DNA of 64,000 bases from Ruicaihuangia caeni (GCF_029952955.1 NZ_JASATX010000007.1:23635-87634), one strand, 5' to 3'. Positions 47,376 to 62,152 are shown, counted from the first letter of the stretch. Program-made: numbers and translations. Notes: generated by a model not told the origin, from the letters alone.

Positions 47376-48307
47376 CCATGGTCCTGTACGACGCCCCGGG
47401 TCCGAAGGCCCGGCGGCGCTCCCTCCTCATCTCCATCGTGGGAGCGATCGCGATCGCGGGTGGGCTCGCCGCGCTCATCTGGGCCCTTGGTGCTGAGCGC
47501 GTATCGGCCAACGGCGCGGTGCAGCCGGGGATGTGGGACGGCAGCCGCTGGGACATCTTCAACGACCTCGCCGTGTGGCGGTCGATCGGCGAGGGAGCCG
47601 CGGCGACGTTGCGCATGGCGGCGGTCGCGGCGGTCTTCGCGCTCATCATCGGCGTACTGTTCTCGTTCGGTCGTGCGGCGCGCAGCCGATGGGTGCGGAT
47701 TCCCGTGACCATCGTGCTCGAGTTCTTCCGCGGCATGCCGGTGCTGCTGATGATGCTGTTCATCCTGCTGGTGTTCGCCACCGGGTCGTACTGGGCCGGC
47801 GTCGCGGCGCTCGCCGTGTACAACGGCGCGATCATCGGCGAAGCGCTGCGAGCCGGCATCCAATCTCTGCCGAAGGGCCAGCGCGAGGCCGGGCTCTCGA
47901 TCGGGCTCACGGTGCTGCAGACCCGGTTCATGATCGAGTTCCCGCAGGCCTTCCGGCAGATGCTGCCGATCATTCTCGCCCAGATGGTCGTGCTGCTAAA
48001 GGACACATCGCTCGCCTACATCGTCGGGTACCCCGAACTCTTGCGCGTCGGCGTCAACTACCTGTCGAACTTCTTCGGCAACCGGTACTTCTTCTCCCTG
48101 TTCTTCGTCGTGCTCGTGATCTATCTCGCGATGAACCTGCTGCTCTCGTGGGTCGCCCGGTTCGTGGCGCGCAAGACGGGTCCGAAGGCGGGCAAGCTCA
48201 TTGCTGCCGGCGTCGACGATGCGGGGCGTATCCCAGGGGCGTCTGGAACCCGCGCGATCACGCTGCCGGGTGCGCATGGGGGGACGATCGATCGGCGGGA
48301 GCGGTAG
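47372..48307 (+). CDS. gluD: Glutamate-type ABC transporter permease
   Basis: 311 residues, longer than GluC because of an N-terminal helix and linker (about 90 residues) and a C-terminal hydrophilic tail. EAA loop: GQREAGLSIGLTVLQTRFMIEFPQAFR. The two permeases form a heterodimeric channel. The ATG overlaps the gluC stop. The tail after residue 270 is low-complexity, and the R4 repeat starts 22 bases after the stop. Confidence 0.92.
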   Translation: MTMVLYDAPGPKARRRSLLISIVGAIAIAGGLAALIWALGAERVSANGAVQPGMWDGSRWDIFNDLAVWRSIGEGAAATLRMAAVAAVFALIIGVLFSFGRAARSRWVRIPVTIVLEFFRGMPVLLMMLFILLVFATGSYWAGVAALAVYNGAIIGEALRAGIQSLPKGQREAGLSIGLTVLQTRFMIEFPQAFRQMLPIILAQMVVLLKDTSLAYIVGYPELLRVGVNYLSNFFGNRYFFSLFFVVLVIYLAMNLLLSWVARFVARKTGPKAGKLIAAGVDDAGRIPGASGTRAITLPGAHGGTIDRRER

Positions 48308-49458
<1,151 letters not shown>

Positions 49459-49459
<1 letters not shown>

Positions 49460-51957
49460 TGCGCGTTCCAGTGTCGTGGCTCCGCGAGGTGGTGGAGATC
49501 CCCGCCGAGGCGACGCCCGAAGACATCCAGGCCGCGCTCGTGCGGGTCGGGCTCGAAGAGGAAGCGGTGCACCGCAGCGAGATCGAGGGCCCCATCGTGG
49601 TCGGCCGCGTCGTGTCGTTCGTCGACGAACCACAATCGAACGGCAAGACCATCCGCTGGTGCCAGGTCGATGTGGGGGAGGGCGAGCCCCGCGGCATCGT
49701 CTGCGGCGCCCAGAACTTCTTCGAGGGCGACCTCGTCGTCGTGACGCTGCCCGGTGCGGTGCTTCCTGGGCCCTTCCCGATCTCCGCGCGCAAGACCTAC
49801 GGGCACGTGAGCGACGGCATGATCGCCTCGGTGCGCGAACTCGGCATCGGCGACGACCACGACGGCATCCTTCGGCTCTCGACGCTCGGCATCGACGCGG
49901 AGCCCGGTACAGACGCGCTGCCCCTGCTCGGACTCGGCGACTCCGCCTTCGAGATCAACGTCACGCCCGACCGCGGCTACGCGCTGTCGATGCGGGGAGT
50001 GGGCCGCGAGTACTCCAACTCGACCGGCGCTCGATTCGACGACCCCGCCGAGCGTGCGGCCCTGCGCGAACTCATCGACGCACCGATCGCCCAGGAGTTC
50101 CCCGTGCGCGTCGACGATCGGGCGCCCATCCGCGGCAACACGGGGTGCTCGGTCTTCGTCACCCGAGTCGTGCGCGGCATCGACCCGACGCGGCCGACCC
50201 CGTCGTGGATGGTCGCGCGTCTCGCGCTCGCCGGTGTGCGCTCGCTCTCGCTTCCGATCGACATCACCAACTACGTCATGTTCGAGCTCGGCCAGCCGAT
50301 CCACGGCTACGACCTCGCGAAGCTCACGGGCGGCATCACGGTGCGCCGCGCGCAGCCGGGCGAGCGGCTGACGACGCTCGACGGCGCCGATCGCGCGCTT
50401 CACCCCGAAGACATGCTCATCACCGACGACTCGGGGCCGATCGGGCTCGCAGGCGTCATGGGTGGTGCCACGACCGAGATGACCGGCTCCACGACCGACG
50501 TGCTCATCGAGGCCGCCAACTTCGACCCGGTCTCCATCGCCCGCACCGCCCGCCGGCACAAGCTGCCGAGCGAGGCGTCCAAGCGCTTCGAACGTGGTGT
50601 CGATCCCGAGGTGGCGGACGCCGCAGCAGCGCGGGTCGCGCAGCTGCTCGTCGAGCTGGCCGGCGGCACGCTCGATGTGCTCGGCTCACGGTTCTCCGAG
50701 GCGAAGCCCGCCCACTCGACGCTCTTGCGGGCAGGGTTCGTGAACGACCTCACCGGTGCCGACTACACGGATGCCGAGACGCGCGCAGCGCTCGAAGCGA
50801 TCGGTGCGACGGTGCGCGAGGTCGACGGCGGCCTCGAGGTCACCGCGCCGAGCTGGCGGCCCGACCTCGACGACGAGCCGACGCTCGCGGAGGAGGTCGC
50901 CCGCATCGTCGGGTACGACCGCATCCCGTCGACGCTGCCCGTCGCTCCTCCCGGGCGCGGGCTCACCCGCCAACAGCGCTTGCGCCGCGCGGCCGCTCAG
51001 ATGCTCGCAGCCAACGGGCTCGCCGAAGTGCAGGTGTACCCGTTCCTGTCGAAAGCCGCGCATGAGCGGTTCAGCGGTGACGCCCCGGCGGTTCGTCTGG
51101 CGAACCCGCTCGACGGCGAAGCTCCGCTGCTGCGCCGCAGCCTGCTGCCCGGTCTGCTCGACACCGCGCATCGCAACCGCTCGCGCGGGCTGATCGATCT
51201 CGCTTTGTTCGAGGTCGGCACCGTGTTCCTGCCCGAGCAGGGTGTTCGCTACGGCAGCGAGGCGCTGCCGTCGGGCACGAGTTACCCGGGCGATGCCACC
51301 ATCGCGGCGCTCGAATCGAGCATCCCGCCCCAGGCCCGGCATATCGCGGCGGTGTTCACGGGTGACCGGGTGCTGCGGCATCCCGCGCAGCCCGCTGTCG
51401 CCGCCTCGCTGGTCGACGCGCTCGACGCCGCCCGGCAGGTGGCTGCGGCCGTCGGTGCGACGCTCCGCGTCGAGCAGGGCAACCACCTCGCGCTGCACCC
51501 CGGACGCACCGCCGAGCTCTACCTCGGCGACACGGTCGTCGGGCTCGCCGGCGAACTGCTGCCCGCGATCGCGGACGAGCTCGACCTGCCTCGCGTGGTG
51601 CCGGTCATGGAACTCGACCTCGACGCGCTCATCGCCGGTACGGCGCCAGAGGTGACGGTGACGCCGTTCTCGTCGTACCCGGCGGCGACGCAAGACCTGT
51701 CGCTGGTCGTCGACCGGAGCGTGCCTGCGGGTGACGTGCTCGCTGCCGTCGTCGAGGGCGCCGGTGACCTGCTCGAGCACGCCGACCTCGTCGACGACTA
51801 CCGGGGCGCCGGCATGGCCGACGACCAGAAGTCGCTCACGTTCGCACTGCGCTTCCGCGCACCAGACCGCACGCTGACCGCCGCCGAGGCGACCGAGGCG
51901 AAGCTCGCCGGGGTGGCAGTGGCCGCCGAGCGCTTCGGAGCGACGCTCCGCGAGTAG
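49459..51957 (+). CDS. pheT: Phenylalanine--tRNA ligase, beta subunit
   Basis: 832 residues, full length. Domains: N-terminal [15 protein letters not shown], an OB-fold tRNA-binding module (about 40-160, [15 protein letters not shown] after it), the B3/B4 editing domain (about 230-400), B5 domain ([20 protein letters not shown]), the class II-like fold, and the C-terminal FDX-ACB anticodon domain ([21 protein letters not shown], about 740-830). Overlaps pheS by one base. Confidence 0.97.
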
Positions 51958-52000
51958 CGCACCGCCGGGCCCGGCCTGGCCGGGGCGCCTCGTCGCGCGT

Positions 52001-52066
52001 TCTCGCGAGGGTTTGCGTCGAGCGCGAGGGTTGCATCCCGCGCGGCTGCAGCAAACCCTCGCGAGA
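52001..52066. repeat. Long inverted repeat between pheT and arg leader
   Basis: 16-bp perfect arms TCTCGCGAGGGTTTGC (52001) and GCAAACCCTCGCGAGA (52051). The 34-base loop holds a third GCGAGGGTTGC-like segment and CCCGCGC, so alternative pairings are possible. It may terminate pheST transcription or be a repeat family member; only one copy is in the window. Confidence 0.75.
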
Positions 52067-52120
52067 GCCACGAGCACGGGCGACGATCGCGACGATTCGG
52101 CTCCGCGCCAGGCCGCGCGA

Positions 52121-52126
52121 TACAGT
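52121..52126 (+). promoter_or_regulatory. -10 of leaderless arginine operon promoter (TACAGT)
   Basis: TACAGT, then GGTGCC, then the GTG of the leader peptide ORF. Confidence 0.65.
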
Positions 52127-52132
52127 GGTGCC

Positions 52133-52219
52133 GTGGGTCTCACGCGCATCTCCGCCGTCCGGCGCAACCGCCGTCGCGTGTTCCGCGTGCGCCGAATCTC
52201 GGCGACGCCGCTGCGCTGA
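52133..52219 (+). CDS. Arginine-rich leader peptide of the arg operon
   Basis: 28 codons plus TGA, GTG start at exactly leaderless spacing from TACAGT. Ten codons are Arg: positions 5, 10, 11, 13, 14, 15, 18, 20, 21 and 28, using CGC, CGG, CGT and CGA. The middle reads [13 protein letters not shown]. It ends 67 bases before argC. Arg clusters directly before an arginine biosynthesis operon are the signature of ribosome-mediated attenuation: scarce Arg-tRNA would stall the ribosome here. The peptide itself need have no function. The gene is too short for normal annotation, and an upstream extension of the frame is rejected because of the promoter. Confidence 0.85.
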   Translation: MGLTRISAVRRNRRRVFRVRRISATPLR

Positions 52220-52252
52220 CTCGTCGGTGCCGGCCGCGTCGCCGCCCCGGCC
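52160..52252 (+). promoter_or_regulatory. Candidate attenuator RNA with alternative stems
   Basis: Pairings seen: 1:2 CGGCGC (52160, Arg codons 10-11) with GCGCCG (52189, codons 19-21); 2:3 CGCCGA (52190) with TCGGCG (52199); 3:4 GGCGACGC (52201) with GCGTCGCC (52236). Segments 2 and 3 are each shared, so the stems exclude one another. A further stem GGCCG/CGGCC (52232/52248) competes with 3:4. No U-tract follows, so any termination would need Rho or the effect may be on translation. Confidence 0.6.
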
Positions 52253-52286
52253 TGAGTCCGCCCATTTCCCACTTAAGGTAGAAGAC

Positions 52287-53330
52287 ATGCCTCTTTCTGT
52301 CGCCGTTGCCGGAGCCAGCGGCTACGCGGGGGGAGAGTTGCTGCGCCTGCTCGCAACCCACCCCGACGTCGAGATCACCACCGTCACCGCGCACTCGAAC
52401 GCCGGGCAGCGCCTCGGCGCCGTGCAGCCCCACCTGCGCTCGCTCGCGCACCTCGAACTCGTCGACACCACCCCGGAGAACCTCTCGGGCCACGACGTGG
52501 TGTTCGTCGCGCTGCCGCACGGCAAGTCCGGCGAGCTCACCGCCCACCTCGACGACACGCTCGTGATCGACTGCGGGGCCGACCACCGCCTCACCGATGA
52601 GGCCGCATGGGAGAAGTTCTACGGCGGCGAGTACTTCGGGGCCTGGGAGTACGGATTGCCCGAGCTGCTCCGCGCCGACGGCACCCGGCAGCGCGACCGT
52701 CTCGCCGGCGCCAACCGCATCGCGGTGCCCGGCTGCAACGTCACCGCCATCACGCTCGGGCTGCAGCCCGGCATCCGCTCCAACGTCATCCGGCCCGATG
52801 ATCTCGTCTCCGTGCTGGCGGTCGGCACCTCGGGAGCCGGCAAGAGCCTCAAGACGCACCTGCTCGCGAGCGAGATCCACGGCTCCGCCGCTCCCTACGC
52901 GGTAGGCGGAGTGCACCGGCACACCCCCGAGATCGTGCAGAACCTCGAAGTCTCCGGCGGCGAGGGCGTGACCATCTCGTTCACCCCGGTGCTCGTTCCG
53001 ATGAGCCGCGGCATTCTCGCGACGTCGACCGCGACCCTCGAGCCCGGAGCGAGCGCCGCCGATGTGCGCGCCGCCTGGGAGCTCGCCTACGCGAACGAGC
53101 CCTTCGTGCACGTGCTGCCCGAGGGGCACTTCCCGAAGACCGCCGATGTGCTCGGCTCGAACATGACGCTGATCGGTCTGGCGGTCGACGAGGCCGCCGA
53201 TCGGGTGGTCGTCATCTCGGCGATCGACAATCTGGTCAAGGGCACCGCCGGCGCCGCCGTGCAGTCGATGAACATCGCCGCAGGGCTGCCGGAGCAGGCG
53301 GGCCTCACCGTGAACGGAGTCGCCCCATGA
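52287..53330 (+). CDS. argC: N-acetyl-gamma-glutamyl-phosphate reductase
   Basis: 347 residues. It reduces N-acetylglutamyl phosphate with [23 protein letters not shown] is the nucleotide loop, and the catalytic Cys lies in [15 protein letters not shown] near 150; VGTSGAGKS and HRHTPEI follow. TAAGGTAGA precedes the ATG. First enzyme gene of argCJBDF. Confidence 0.97.
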   Translation: MPLSVAVAGASGYAGGELLRLLATHPDVEITTVTAHSNAGQRLGAVQPHLRSLAHLELVDTTPENLSGHDVVFVALPHGKSGELTAHLDDTLVIDCGADHRLTDEAAWEKFYGGEYFGAWEYGLPELLRADGTRQRDRLAGANRIAVPGCNVTAITLGLQPGIRSNVIRPDDLVSVLAVGTSGAGKSLKTHLLASEIHGSAAPYAVGGVHRHTPEIVQNLEVSGGEGVTISFTPVLVPMSRGILATSTATLEPGASAADVRAAWELAYANEPFVHVLPEGHFPKTADVLGSNMTLIGLAVDEAADRVVVISAIDNLVKGTAGAAVQSMNIAAGLPEQAGLTVNGVAP

Positions 53331-54478
53331 CCGTCACCGCACCCAAGGGCTTCAGCGCCGCCGGCGTCACCGCAGGGCTCAAGAAGTCGGGCCGACCCGA
53401 TCTCTCGCTCGTCGTCAACACCGGACCGAAGAAGGCCGCTGCGGCCGTCTTCACCAGCAATCGCGCGCAGGCGAATCCGGTGATCTGGTCGAAGCAGGCC
53501 ATCAGCGACGGCGTGGTCGAGGCGGTTGTGCTCAACTCGGGCGGGGCGAACTGCTTCACCGGCGCCCAGGGCTTCCAGACCGCGCACGCAACCGCGGAGG
53601 CCGTCGCCGAGCACCTCGGCGTCTCCGCCGGTGACGTGCTCGTCTGCTCGACCGGGCTGATCGGCGAGCAGCTCGACCGTGAGAAGGTGCTGGCGGGAGT
53701 GGCAGCGGCATCCGAAGCTCTTTCGAGCGACGGTGGGCACAACGCGGCCGTCGCGATCATGACCACTGACACGGTGCCCAAGACCGTGCTCATCGAGCGC
53801 GATGGCTGGAGCATCGGCGGCATGGCGAAGGGCGCGGGAATGCTGGCACCCGGGCTCGCGACCATGCTCGTGGTCATTACGACGGATGTCGACCTCGACT
53901 CGTCGGCGCTCGACGCCGCGCTCCGCGAGGCCACCCGTGTGAGCTTCGATCGACTCGACTCCGACGGCTGCATGTCGACCAACGACCAGGTCACGCTCAT
54001 GGCGTCGGCCGCCTCGGGCGTCACCCCCGCCATCGACGAGTTCACCGCAGCGCTCACCGAAGCCTGCAGTGACCTCGCCCGCCAACTGCAAGCGGATGCC
54101 GAGGGCGCGAGTCACGACATCGCGATCGAGGTCGTCGGTGCCGCCAGCGAAGACGACGCCGTCGAGGTCGGCCGTGCTGTGGCGCGCAACAACCTCTTTA
54201 AGGCGGCCGTGTTCGGCAACGACCCCAACTGGGGCCGCGTGCTCGCCGCGATCGGCACGACCAGTGCCGACTTCGACCCGTACCAGGTCGATGTGAGCAT
54301 GAACGGCGTGCGGGTGTGCCACGCCGGCGAGCCTGACCAGCCGCGCGACCTCGTCGACCTCACCCAGCGCTCCGTGCACGTGCTCATCGATCTTCGAAAC
54401 GGCGACGCCGAAGCGACGGTGCTCACCAACGACCTCACTCACGACTACGTGCACGAGAACAGCGCGTACAGCTCATGA
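53327..54478 (+). CDS. argJ: Glutamate N-acetyltransferase / amino-acid acetyltransferase (ArgJ)
   Basis: 383 residues. It transfers acetyl from N-acetylornithine to glutamate in the cyclic pathway, and in bifunctional forms also uses acetyl-CoA. The self-cleavage site with the Thr nucleophile is in [20 protein letters not shown] (the A-T junction near 178-181). [13 protein letters not shown] and [17 protein letters not shown] are further signatures. Overlaps argC by four bases. Confidence 0.96.
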   Translation: MTVTAPKGFSAAGVTAGLKKSGRPDLSLVVNTGPKKAAAAVFTSNRAQANPVIWSKQAISDGVVEAVVLNSGGANCFTGAQGFQTAHATAEAVAEHLGVSAGDVLVCSTGLIGEQLDREKVLAGVAAASEALSSDGGHNAAVAIMTTDTVPKTVLIERDGWSIGGMAKGAGMLAPGLATMLVVITTDVDLDSSALDAALREATRVSFDRLDSDGCMSTNDQVTLMASAASGVTPAIDEFTAALTEACSDLARQLQADAEGASHDIAIEVVGAASEDDAVEVGRAVARNNLFKAAVFGNDPNWGRVLAAIGTTSADFDPYQVDVSMNGVRVCHAGEPDQPRDLVDLTQRSVHVLIDLRNGDAEATVLTNDLTHDYVHENSAYSS

Positions 54479-55392
54479 ACGACGCAGCAGGCACCAGCGC
54501 GGCTTCGCACAGCCCGGCCGCTGACGCGGCGGCGAAAGCCTCGACGCTCATCGAGTCGCTGCCCTGGCTGAAGCGGTTCCACGACGAGATCATCGTCGTG
54601 AAGTTCGGCGGCAACGCCATGGTCGACCGCGAGCTGCAGCGCGCATTCGCCGAAGACATGGTCTATCTGCGCTACGCCGGTATCAAGCCGGTCGTTGTGC
54701 ACGGCGGTGGGCCGCAGATCTCCGCGATGCTCGAGCGCCTCGGCATCCCGAGCGAGTTCAAGGGCGGCTACCGGGTCACCTCGCGCGAGGCCATGGAGGT
54801 CGTGCGCATGGTGCTCACCGGCCAGGTCAGCCGCGAACTCGTGAGCCTCATCAATGAGCACGGTCCGCTCGCCTCAGCGATCTCGGGCGAGGATGCCGGT
54901 CTCTTCCGCGGGCGCAAGCGCGCCGCCGTGGTCGACGGCGAACCCGTTGACATCGGGCAGGTGGGCGATGTGGTCGAAGTCAACCCGGCGAGCGTGCTCT
55001 CGACCCTCGCTGCGGGGCGCATCCCGGTCATCTCCTCGATCGCGCCCGATGCGGAACACCCGGGCGACTCTCTCAACGTGAACGCCGACTCCGCTGCTGC
55101 AGCGCTCGCGGTGGCGCTCGGGGCCGCGAAACTCGTCGTGCTCACCGATGTGGCTGGCCTGTACAGCGATTGGCCCAACCGCGACTCGCTCGTCTCGGTG
55201 ATCGATGCCGATCAGCTCCGGAAACTCATGCCGAGCCTCGAATCGGGCATGATCCCGAAGATGACCGCGTGCCTCGAAGCCGTCGACGGCGGCGTTCCGA
55301 AGGCGGCCATCATCGACGGCCGGCAGCCGCACTCGATCCTGCTCGAGATCTTCACGCAGCAGGGGATTGGAACCGAGGTGGTACCCGCGTGA
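54475..55392 (+). CDS. argB: Acetylglutamate kinase
   Basis: 305 residues of the amino-acid kinase family. It phosphorylates N-acetylglutamate and is usually the arginine feedback point. [63 protein letters not shown] are the expected motifs. The N-terminal helix (about 20-30, [14 protein letters not shown]) is the kind found in arginine-inhibited hexameric enzymes. Overlaps neighbours by four bases. Confidence 0.97.
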   Translation: MNDAAGTSAASHSPAADAAAKASTLIESLPWLKRFHDEIIVVKFGGNAMVDRELQRAFAEDMVYLRYAGIKPVVVHGGGPQISAMLERLGIPSEFKGGYRVTSREAMEVVRMVLTGQVSRELVSLINEHGPLASAISGEDAGLFRGRKRAAVVDGEPVDIGQVGDVVEVNPASVLSTLAAGRIPVISSIAPDAEHPGDSLNVNADSAAAALAVALGAAKLVVLTDVAGLYSDWPNRDSLVSVIDADQLRKLMPSLESGMIPKMTACLEAVDGGVPKAAIIDGRQPHSILLEIFTQQGIGTEVVPA

Positions 55393-56630
55393 CCGAGAAC
55401 GCAGGCCAGACCAGCATCACGAACGACGCCGACGCAGCCGAGACCACACCGCTCGAGCAGACGCGCCGCCGCTACACCGACGTCATGATGGGCTCGGCGC
55501 CGCCGCCGCTTCGCAAGCTCGTGCGCGGAGAAGGCTGCCACGTGTGGGATGCCGACGGCAACCGCTACCTCGACTTCCTCTCGGGCATCGCCGTCAACGC
55601 CCTCGGCCACGCGCACCCGGTGCTCGTCGAGGCCATCTCGAAGCAGGCCGCAGCGGTCGCCCACATCTCCAACTACTTCGCCTCCGAGCCTCAGTTGGCG
55701 CTCGCCGAGCGGCTTCAGCGCCTCACCGGCGCGGGCGCTCAAGGCCGGGTGTACTTCGGCAACTCGGGCGCCGAGGCCAATGAGGCCGCCATCAAGCTCG
55801 CGCGACGGCATCGCCCCGAGGGCACGCTCGTCGCGCTGCACAACGGATTTCACGGCCGCACGGTCGGTGCCCTCTCCATCACCGGCAAGCCGATGCTGCG
55901 CGAGCCGTTCGAGCCGCTGCTGCCGGGAGTCGAGCACATCGAACCGACGGTGATGGCGCTCGAATCGGCCTTCGACGCGAAGCAGCCGGTCTCGGCCGTG
56001 TTCCTCGAGCCCATCCAGGGCGAGGCGGGCGTGGTGCCGCTCAGCGACGAGTTCGTCCAGGCAGCTCGTCGCCTCACCACCGAACACGGCGCCCTGCTGA
56101 TCGTCGATGAGATCCAGACCGGTGCCGGGCGCACCGGCGACTGGTTCGCGTATCAGCACCACGGCATCGTGCCCGATGTCGTCACATTGGCGAAGGGCAT
56201 CGGCGGGGGAGTGCCCATCGGAGCCATGGTTACGTTCGGCGAAGCCTCCGAGCTCTTCAAGGTCGGCCAGCACGGCAGCACCTTCGGCGGCAACCCTCTC
56301 GCGACCGCGGTGGGCGACGCGGTGCTCGCCGAGATCGAGCGCGCCGGCCTCGTCGAGAACGCGCGGCGCCGAGGCGAGCAGTTGCGTGAGGCTGTGCTCG
56401 GCATCCAGCATCCGATGGTCAGCGAGGTGCGCGGTCGGGGTCTGCTGCTTGGCGTTGCGCTCGCGGCCCCGCACGCGACCGCCGTCGCGAACCGCGCCCT
56501 CGAACTCGGGCTCATCGTCAACGCGGCCAACGACACGAGCGTGCGCCTCGCGCCGCCACTGATCGTCGGCGATGCCGAGCTCGAAGAGTTCACGCGACTG
56601 TTCACCCGAGCCCTGGAGGCGGCAGCATGA
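55389..56630 (+). CDS. argD: Acetylornithine aminotransferase
   Basis: 413 residues, class III PLP enzyme. [41 protein letters not shown] [27 protein letters not shown], the PLP Asp in [15 protein letters not shown] and the Schiff-base Lys in [13 protein letters not shown] are all present. The GTG at 55389 overlaps the argB stop; a 73-residue longer in-frame reading inside argB is rejected. Confidence 0.97.
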   Translation: MTENAGQTSITNDADAAETTPLEQTRRRYTDVMMGSAPPPLRKLVRGEGCHVWDADGNRYLDFLSGIAVNALGHAHPVLVEAISKQAAAVAHISNYFASEPQLALAERLQRLTGAGAQGRVYFGNSGAEANEAAIKLARRHRPEGTLVALHNGFHGRTVGALSITGKPMLREPFEPLLPGVEHIEPTVMALESAFDAKQPVSAVFLEPIQGEAGVVPLSDEFVQAARRLTTEHGALLIVDEIQTGAGRTGDWFAYQHHGIVPDVVTLAKGIGGGVPIGAMVTFGEASELFKVGQHGSTFGGNPLATAVGDAVLAEIERAGLVENARRRGEQLREAVLGIQHPMVSEVRGRGLLLGVALAAPHATAVANRALELGLIVNAANDTSVRLAPPLIVGDAELEEFTRLFTRALEAAA

Positions 56631-57568
56631 CCCGGCACTTCCTGCGCGACGACGACCTCAGCCCCGAGGAGCAGCGTGAGGTGCTCGACCTCGCGATCGA
56701 GCTCAAGCGCGACCGGTACGGCACGCGCCCCCTCGAGGGTCCCCAGACGGTTGCGGTGATCTTCGACAAGTCGTCGACGCGCACGCGAGTGAGCTTCGCG
56801 GTCGGCATCGGCGAGCTCGGCGGCCACCCGCTCATCATCTCGACCGCCAGCAGCCAGCTCGGGGGCAAGGAGACGCCTTCCGACACGGCGCGTGTGCTCG
56901 AGCGCATGGTCTCGGCGATCGTGTGGCGCACGTACGCCCAGTCCGGGCTCGTCGAGATGGCCGAGGGCACCCAGATCCCGGTCGTCAATGCGTTGAGCGA
57001 CGACTTCCACCCCTGCCAACTGCTGGCCGACCTGCTCACGATCCGCGAGCACAAGGGCTCGCTCGAGGGGCTGACCGTGACGTTCCTCGGCGACGGGGCG
57101 AGCAATATGGCGCAGTCGTACCTGCTGGCCTGCGCGACCGCCGGCATGCACGTGCGCGTCGCAGCCCCGGCCGACTACTCACCGGCACAGGATGTCGTGG
57201 CGGATGCCGAGGCCATCGCCTCGCGCACCGGCGGCTCGGTCGCGGTGCTCACCGACCCTCGCGCCGCGGTGACCGGCGCCGACGTGGTGGTGACCGACAC
57301 GTGGGTGTCGATGGGCAAGGAGTCGGAGACCGAGCAGCGGGTAGCGACCTTCGGCGGCTACCAGGTCGACCAGGACCTCATGGGGCTCGCCGACGCCGAC
57401 GCGATCTTCATGCACTGCCTCCCCGCCGACCGCGGCTTCGAGGTGGCGCCCGAGGTCATCGACGGAGAGCAGAGCGTGATCTGGGACGAGGCGGAGAACC
57501 GGCTCCACGCCCAGAAGGCGCTGCTCGTGTGGCTGCTGGAGCGCAACCGGGCGGCAGTGGCGGCATAA
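56627..57568 (+). CDS. argF: Ornithine carbamoyltransferase
   Basis: 313 residues. It forms citrulline from ornithine and carbamoyl phosphate. Carbamoyl-phosphate site: [25 protein letters not shown] and [18 protein letters not shown] complete the ornithine site. In many actinobacteria argR follows directly; here 109 bases of non-coding DNA and then argG follow. Confidence 0.97.
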   Translation: MTRHFLRDDDLSPEEQREVLDLAIELKRDRYGTRPLEGPQTVAVIFDKSSTRTRVSFAVGIGELGGHPLIISTASSQLGGKETPSDTARVLERMVSAIVWRTYAQSGLVEMAEGTQIPVVNALSDDFHPCQLLADLLTIREHKGSLEGLTVTFLGDGASNMAQSYLLACATAGMHVRVAAPADYSPAQDVVADAEAIASRTGGSVAVLTDPRAAVTGADVVVTDTWVSMGKESETEQRVATFGGYQVDQDLMGLADADAIFMHCLPADRGFEVAPEVIDGEQSVIWDEAENRLHAQKALLVWLLERNRAAVAA

Positions 57569-57643
57569 CGAGACGTCGCTGATCGCGCACGCGGTCGGCG
57601 AAGAGGCGGCAGCCGTCGGAGCGGGCTCCCGGCATCCGCTTCA

Positions 57644-57649
57644 TACACT
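57644..57649 (+). promoter_or_regulatory. Candidate argG promoter -10 (TACACT)
   Basis: TACACT 28 bases before the argG ATG, with an ordinary short leader and AAGGAG. It suggests argGH can be transcribed apart from argCJBDF. Confidence 0.5.
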
Positions 57650-57677
57650 TGACAGAGAACTAGAACAAGGAGTTTCC

Positions 57678-60909
<3,232 letters not shown>

Positions 60910-60962
60910 ACCGAGGCCGCCGGTTCAGACGCTGCCCGCCCCGCTGCGGATAGAGGTCGCGC

Positions 60963-61544
60963 TCACGGCATGATGGCCGGAATGGCCAACGGCGCCGCGC
61001 ATGCGACGGCCCAGATGAAGCTGGTGAGCGTGCCGATGATGAACCGCTCACGCGCTTCGGGATGCTGGAACTCCGAGTAGCGGGCGAGGCCCTTGACTGC
61101 GACGACCACCGCGATGCCGCCGAACTGCCCGGCGAGCACGCTACCGACGAGCGCGAACCGCTCCAGGAAGCCGATGGTCGTCCCGCCGCGCAGCACTTCG
61201 CGAGGCGCGTGCGCATCATCGCCGACGATGATGCCGCCATGCTCGCCCGGCCGGCTGTCGACGGTGGCGAAGCGGAGCACCAGCCCGACGACGGGGTTGC
61301 CACCCACGACCGCGAGCGCGGTGAGCAGGATGCCGGCCACCACGAGGTACAGCGGATGCGCGCCGTGCAAGCCACCCAGCAGCGACCACACGATCCACGT
61401 CGCGACCACCGCGACCGCCACGACGGCGAGGCGTTGCCGGTCGCGCCGACTCGCGAACGCCACCATGACGACAGCGCCGACGAGGGTGAGCATCGCGATC
61501 GCCGCGGCGGCCATGGCCTGCGCAGCGGTGACGTAGGTGATCAT
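60963..61544 (-). CDS. Hypothetical multi-pass membrane protein
   Basis: 193 residues, unrecognised. Five hydrophobic helices: about 8-30, 38-58, 64-84, 128-150 and 168-190. The loop between helices 3 and 4 is polar with ATVDSRPGEHGGIIVGDDAHAPREVLRGG (only its composition is notable: Gly, Asp, His). It overlaps the SatD-like gene by four bases, so the two should act together. No enzymatic motif was seen. Confidence 0.8.
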   Translation of the reverse strand: MITYVTAAQAMAAAAIAMLTLVGAVVMVAFASRRDRQRLAVVAVAVVATWIVWSLLGGLHGAHPLYLVVAGILLTALAVVGGNPVVGLVLRFATVDSRPGEHGGIIVGDDAHAPREVLRGGTTIGFLERFALVGSVLAGQFGGIAVVVAVKGLARYSEFQHPEARERFIIGTLTSFIWAVACAAPLAIPAIMP

Positions 61545-62152
61545 GCGGCTCCTTGCGACTGGTCGACGTCGAGCCTATCCATCGCTTCGAGCTGGTCCGC
61601 CAGCGCAGGCAGCGCGGCCCTCTCGACCCGCCACGCGGCGGCGATGGCGCGCTGGCTCACGGCCTGGGGAGTGATGCCGAGCTCTTGCGCCGCCTGCGCC
61701 TGCGTCGTACCACCCGCGAGCAGATCTACGACCTCCCACCCCTCGGCGGTGCGTCGCGAACGCACGACGAGCAGCAGGTCGATGAGCGCTTCGAGACTTG
61801 GAACGTCCGTGGTGGCGTCTCGCAGCGCAAACCGCGTCTGCTTCGCTTTCGAGCGTTCGACGGCCGCGCGCGCCGCGACGAACGCGGCGCCGGATGCCGA
61901 GCGCACCGACCCGCCGTCTAGACCGGAAACGCCCCCTACGCCGCACCCGATGTTCCACTCGCCGCTTCGACTCAGCTCGAGCAGGATGTCGAGCGCCGTT
62001 GCCCCTCGCTGCGTCACGAGCTGCAACTCGTCACCCGCCGTGCGCTCTGCCGGCAGCAGCAGGTCGCCGCGACGGTTCAAACGACCCAGGGCGATCGAGA
62101 CGCGGTCGCTTCCTTTGCGGCTGCCGACTTGGTCGGCGGTGATGACGAACAC
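61541..62152 (-). CDS. SatD-like protein with C-terminal helix-turn-helix
   Basis: 203 residues. The N-terminal half (VFVITADQVGSRKGSDRV, AERTAGDELQLVTQRG, SGEWNIGCGVGGV) resembles the SatD family and nucleotide-cyclase-like folds in its DxVxSR and GDELQ pattern. The C-terminal part is a helix-turn-helix: LAGGTTQAQAAQELGITPQAVSQRAIAAAW. I chose the GTG at 62152 because AGGAGGCAGC precedes it; a TTG at 62170 adds six residues. Function unknown; coupling to a membrane protein suggests a sensor or effector pair. Confidence 0.7.
   Translation of the reverse strand: MFVITADQVGSRKGSDRVSIALGRLNRRGDLLLPAERTAGDELQLVTQRGATALDILLELSRSGEWNIGCGVGGVSGLDGGSVRSASGAAFVAARAAVERSKAKQTRFALRDATTDVPSLEALIDLLLVVRSRRTAEGWEVVDLLAGGTTQAQAAQELGITPQAVSQRAIAAAWRVERAALPALADQLEAMDRLDVDQSQGAA

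Noticed and set aside
52013..52132. Upstream in-frame extension of the arg leader ORF
   Set aside because: It begins inside the 16-bp inverted repeat and has no ribosome site; the -10 six bases before the GTG at 52133 supports the short form.
57655..57666. TTGACA before argG read as a -35 with TAGAAC as -10
   Set aside because: Only six bases apart, so they cannot form a promoter; TACACT at 57644 is the better -10.
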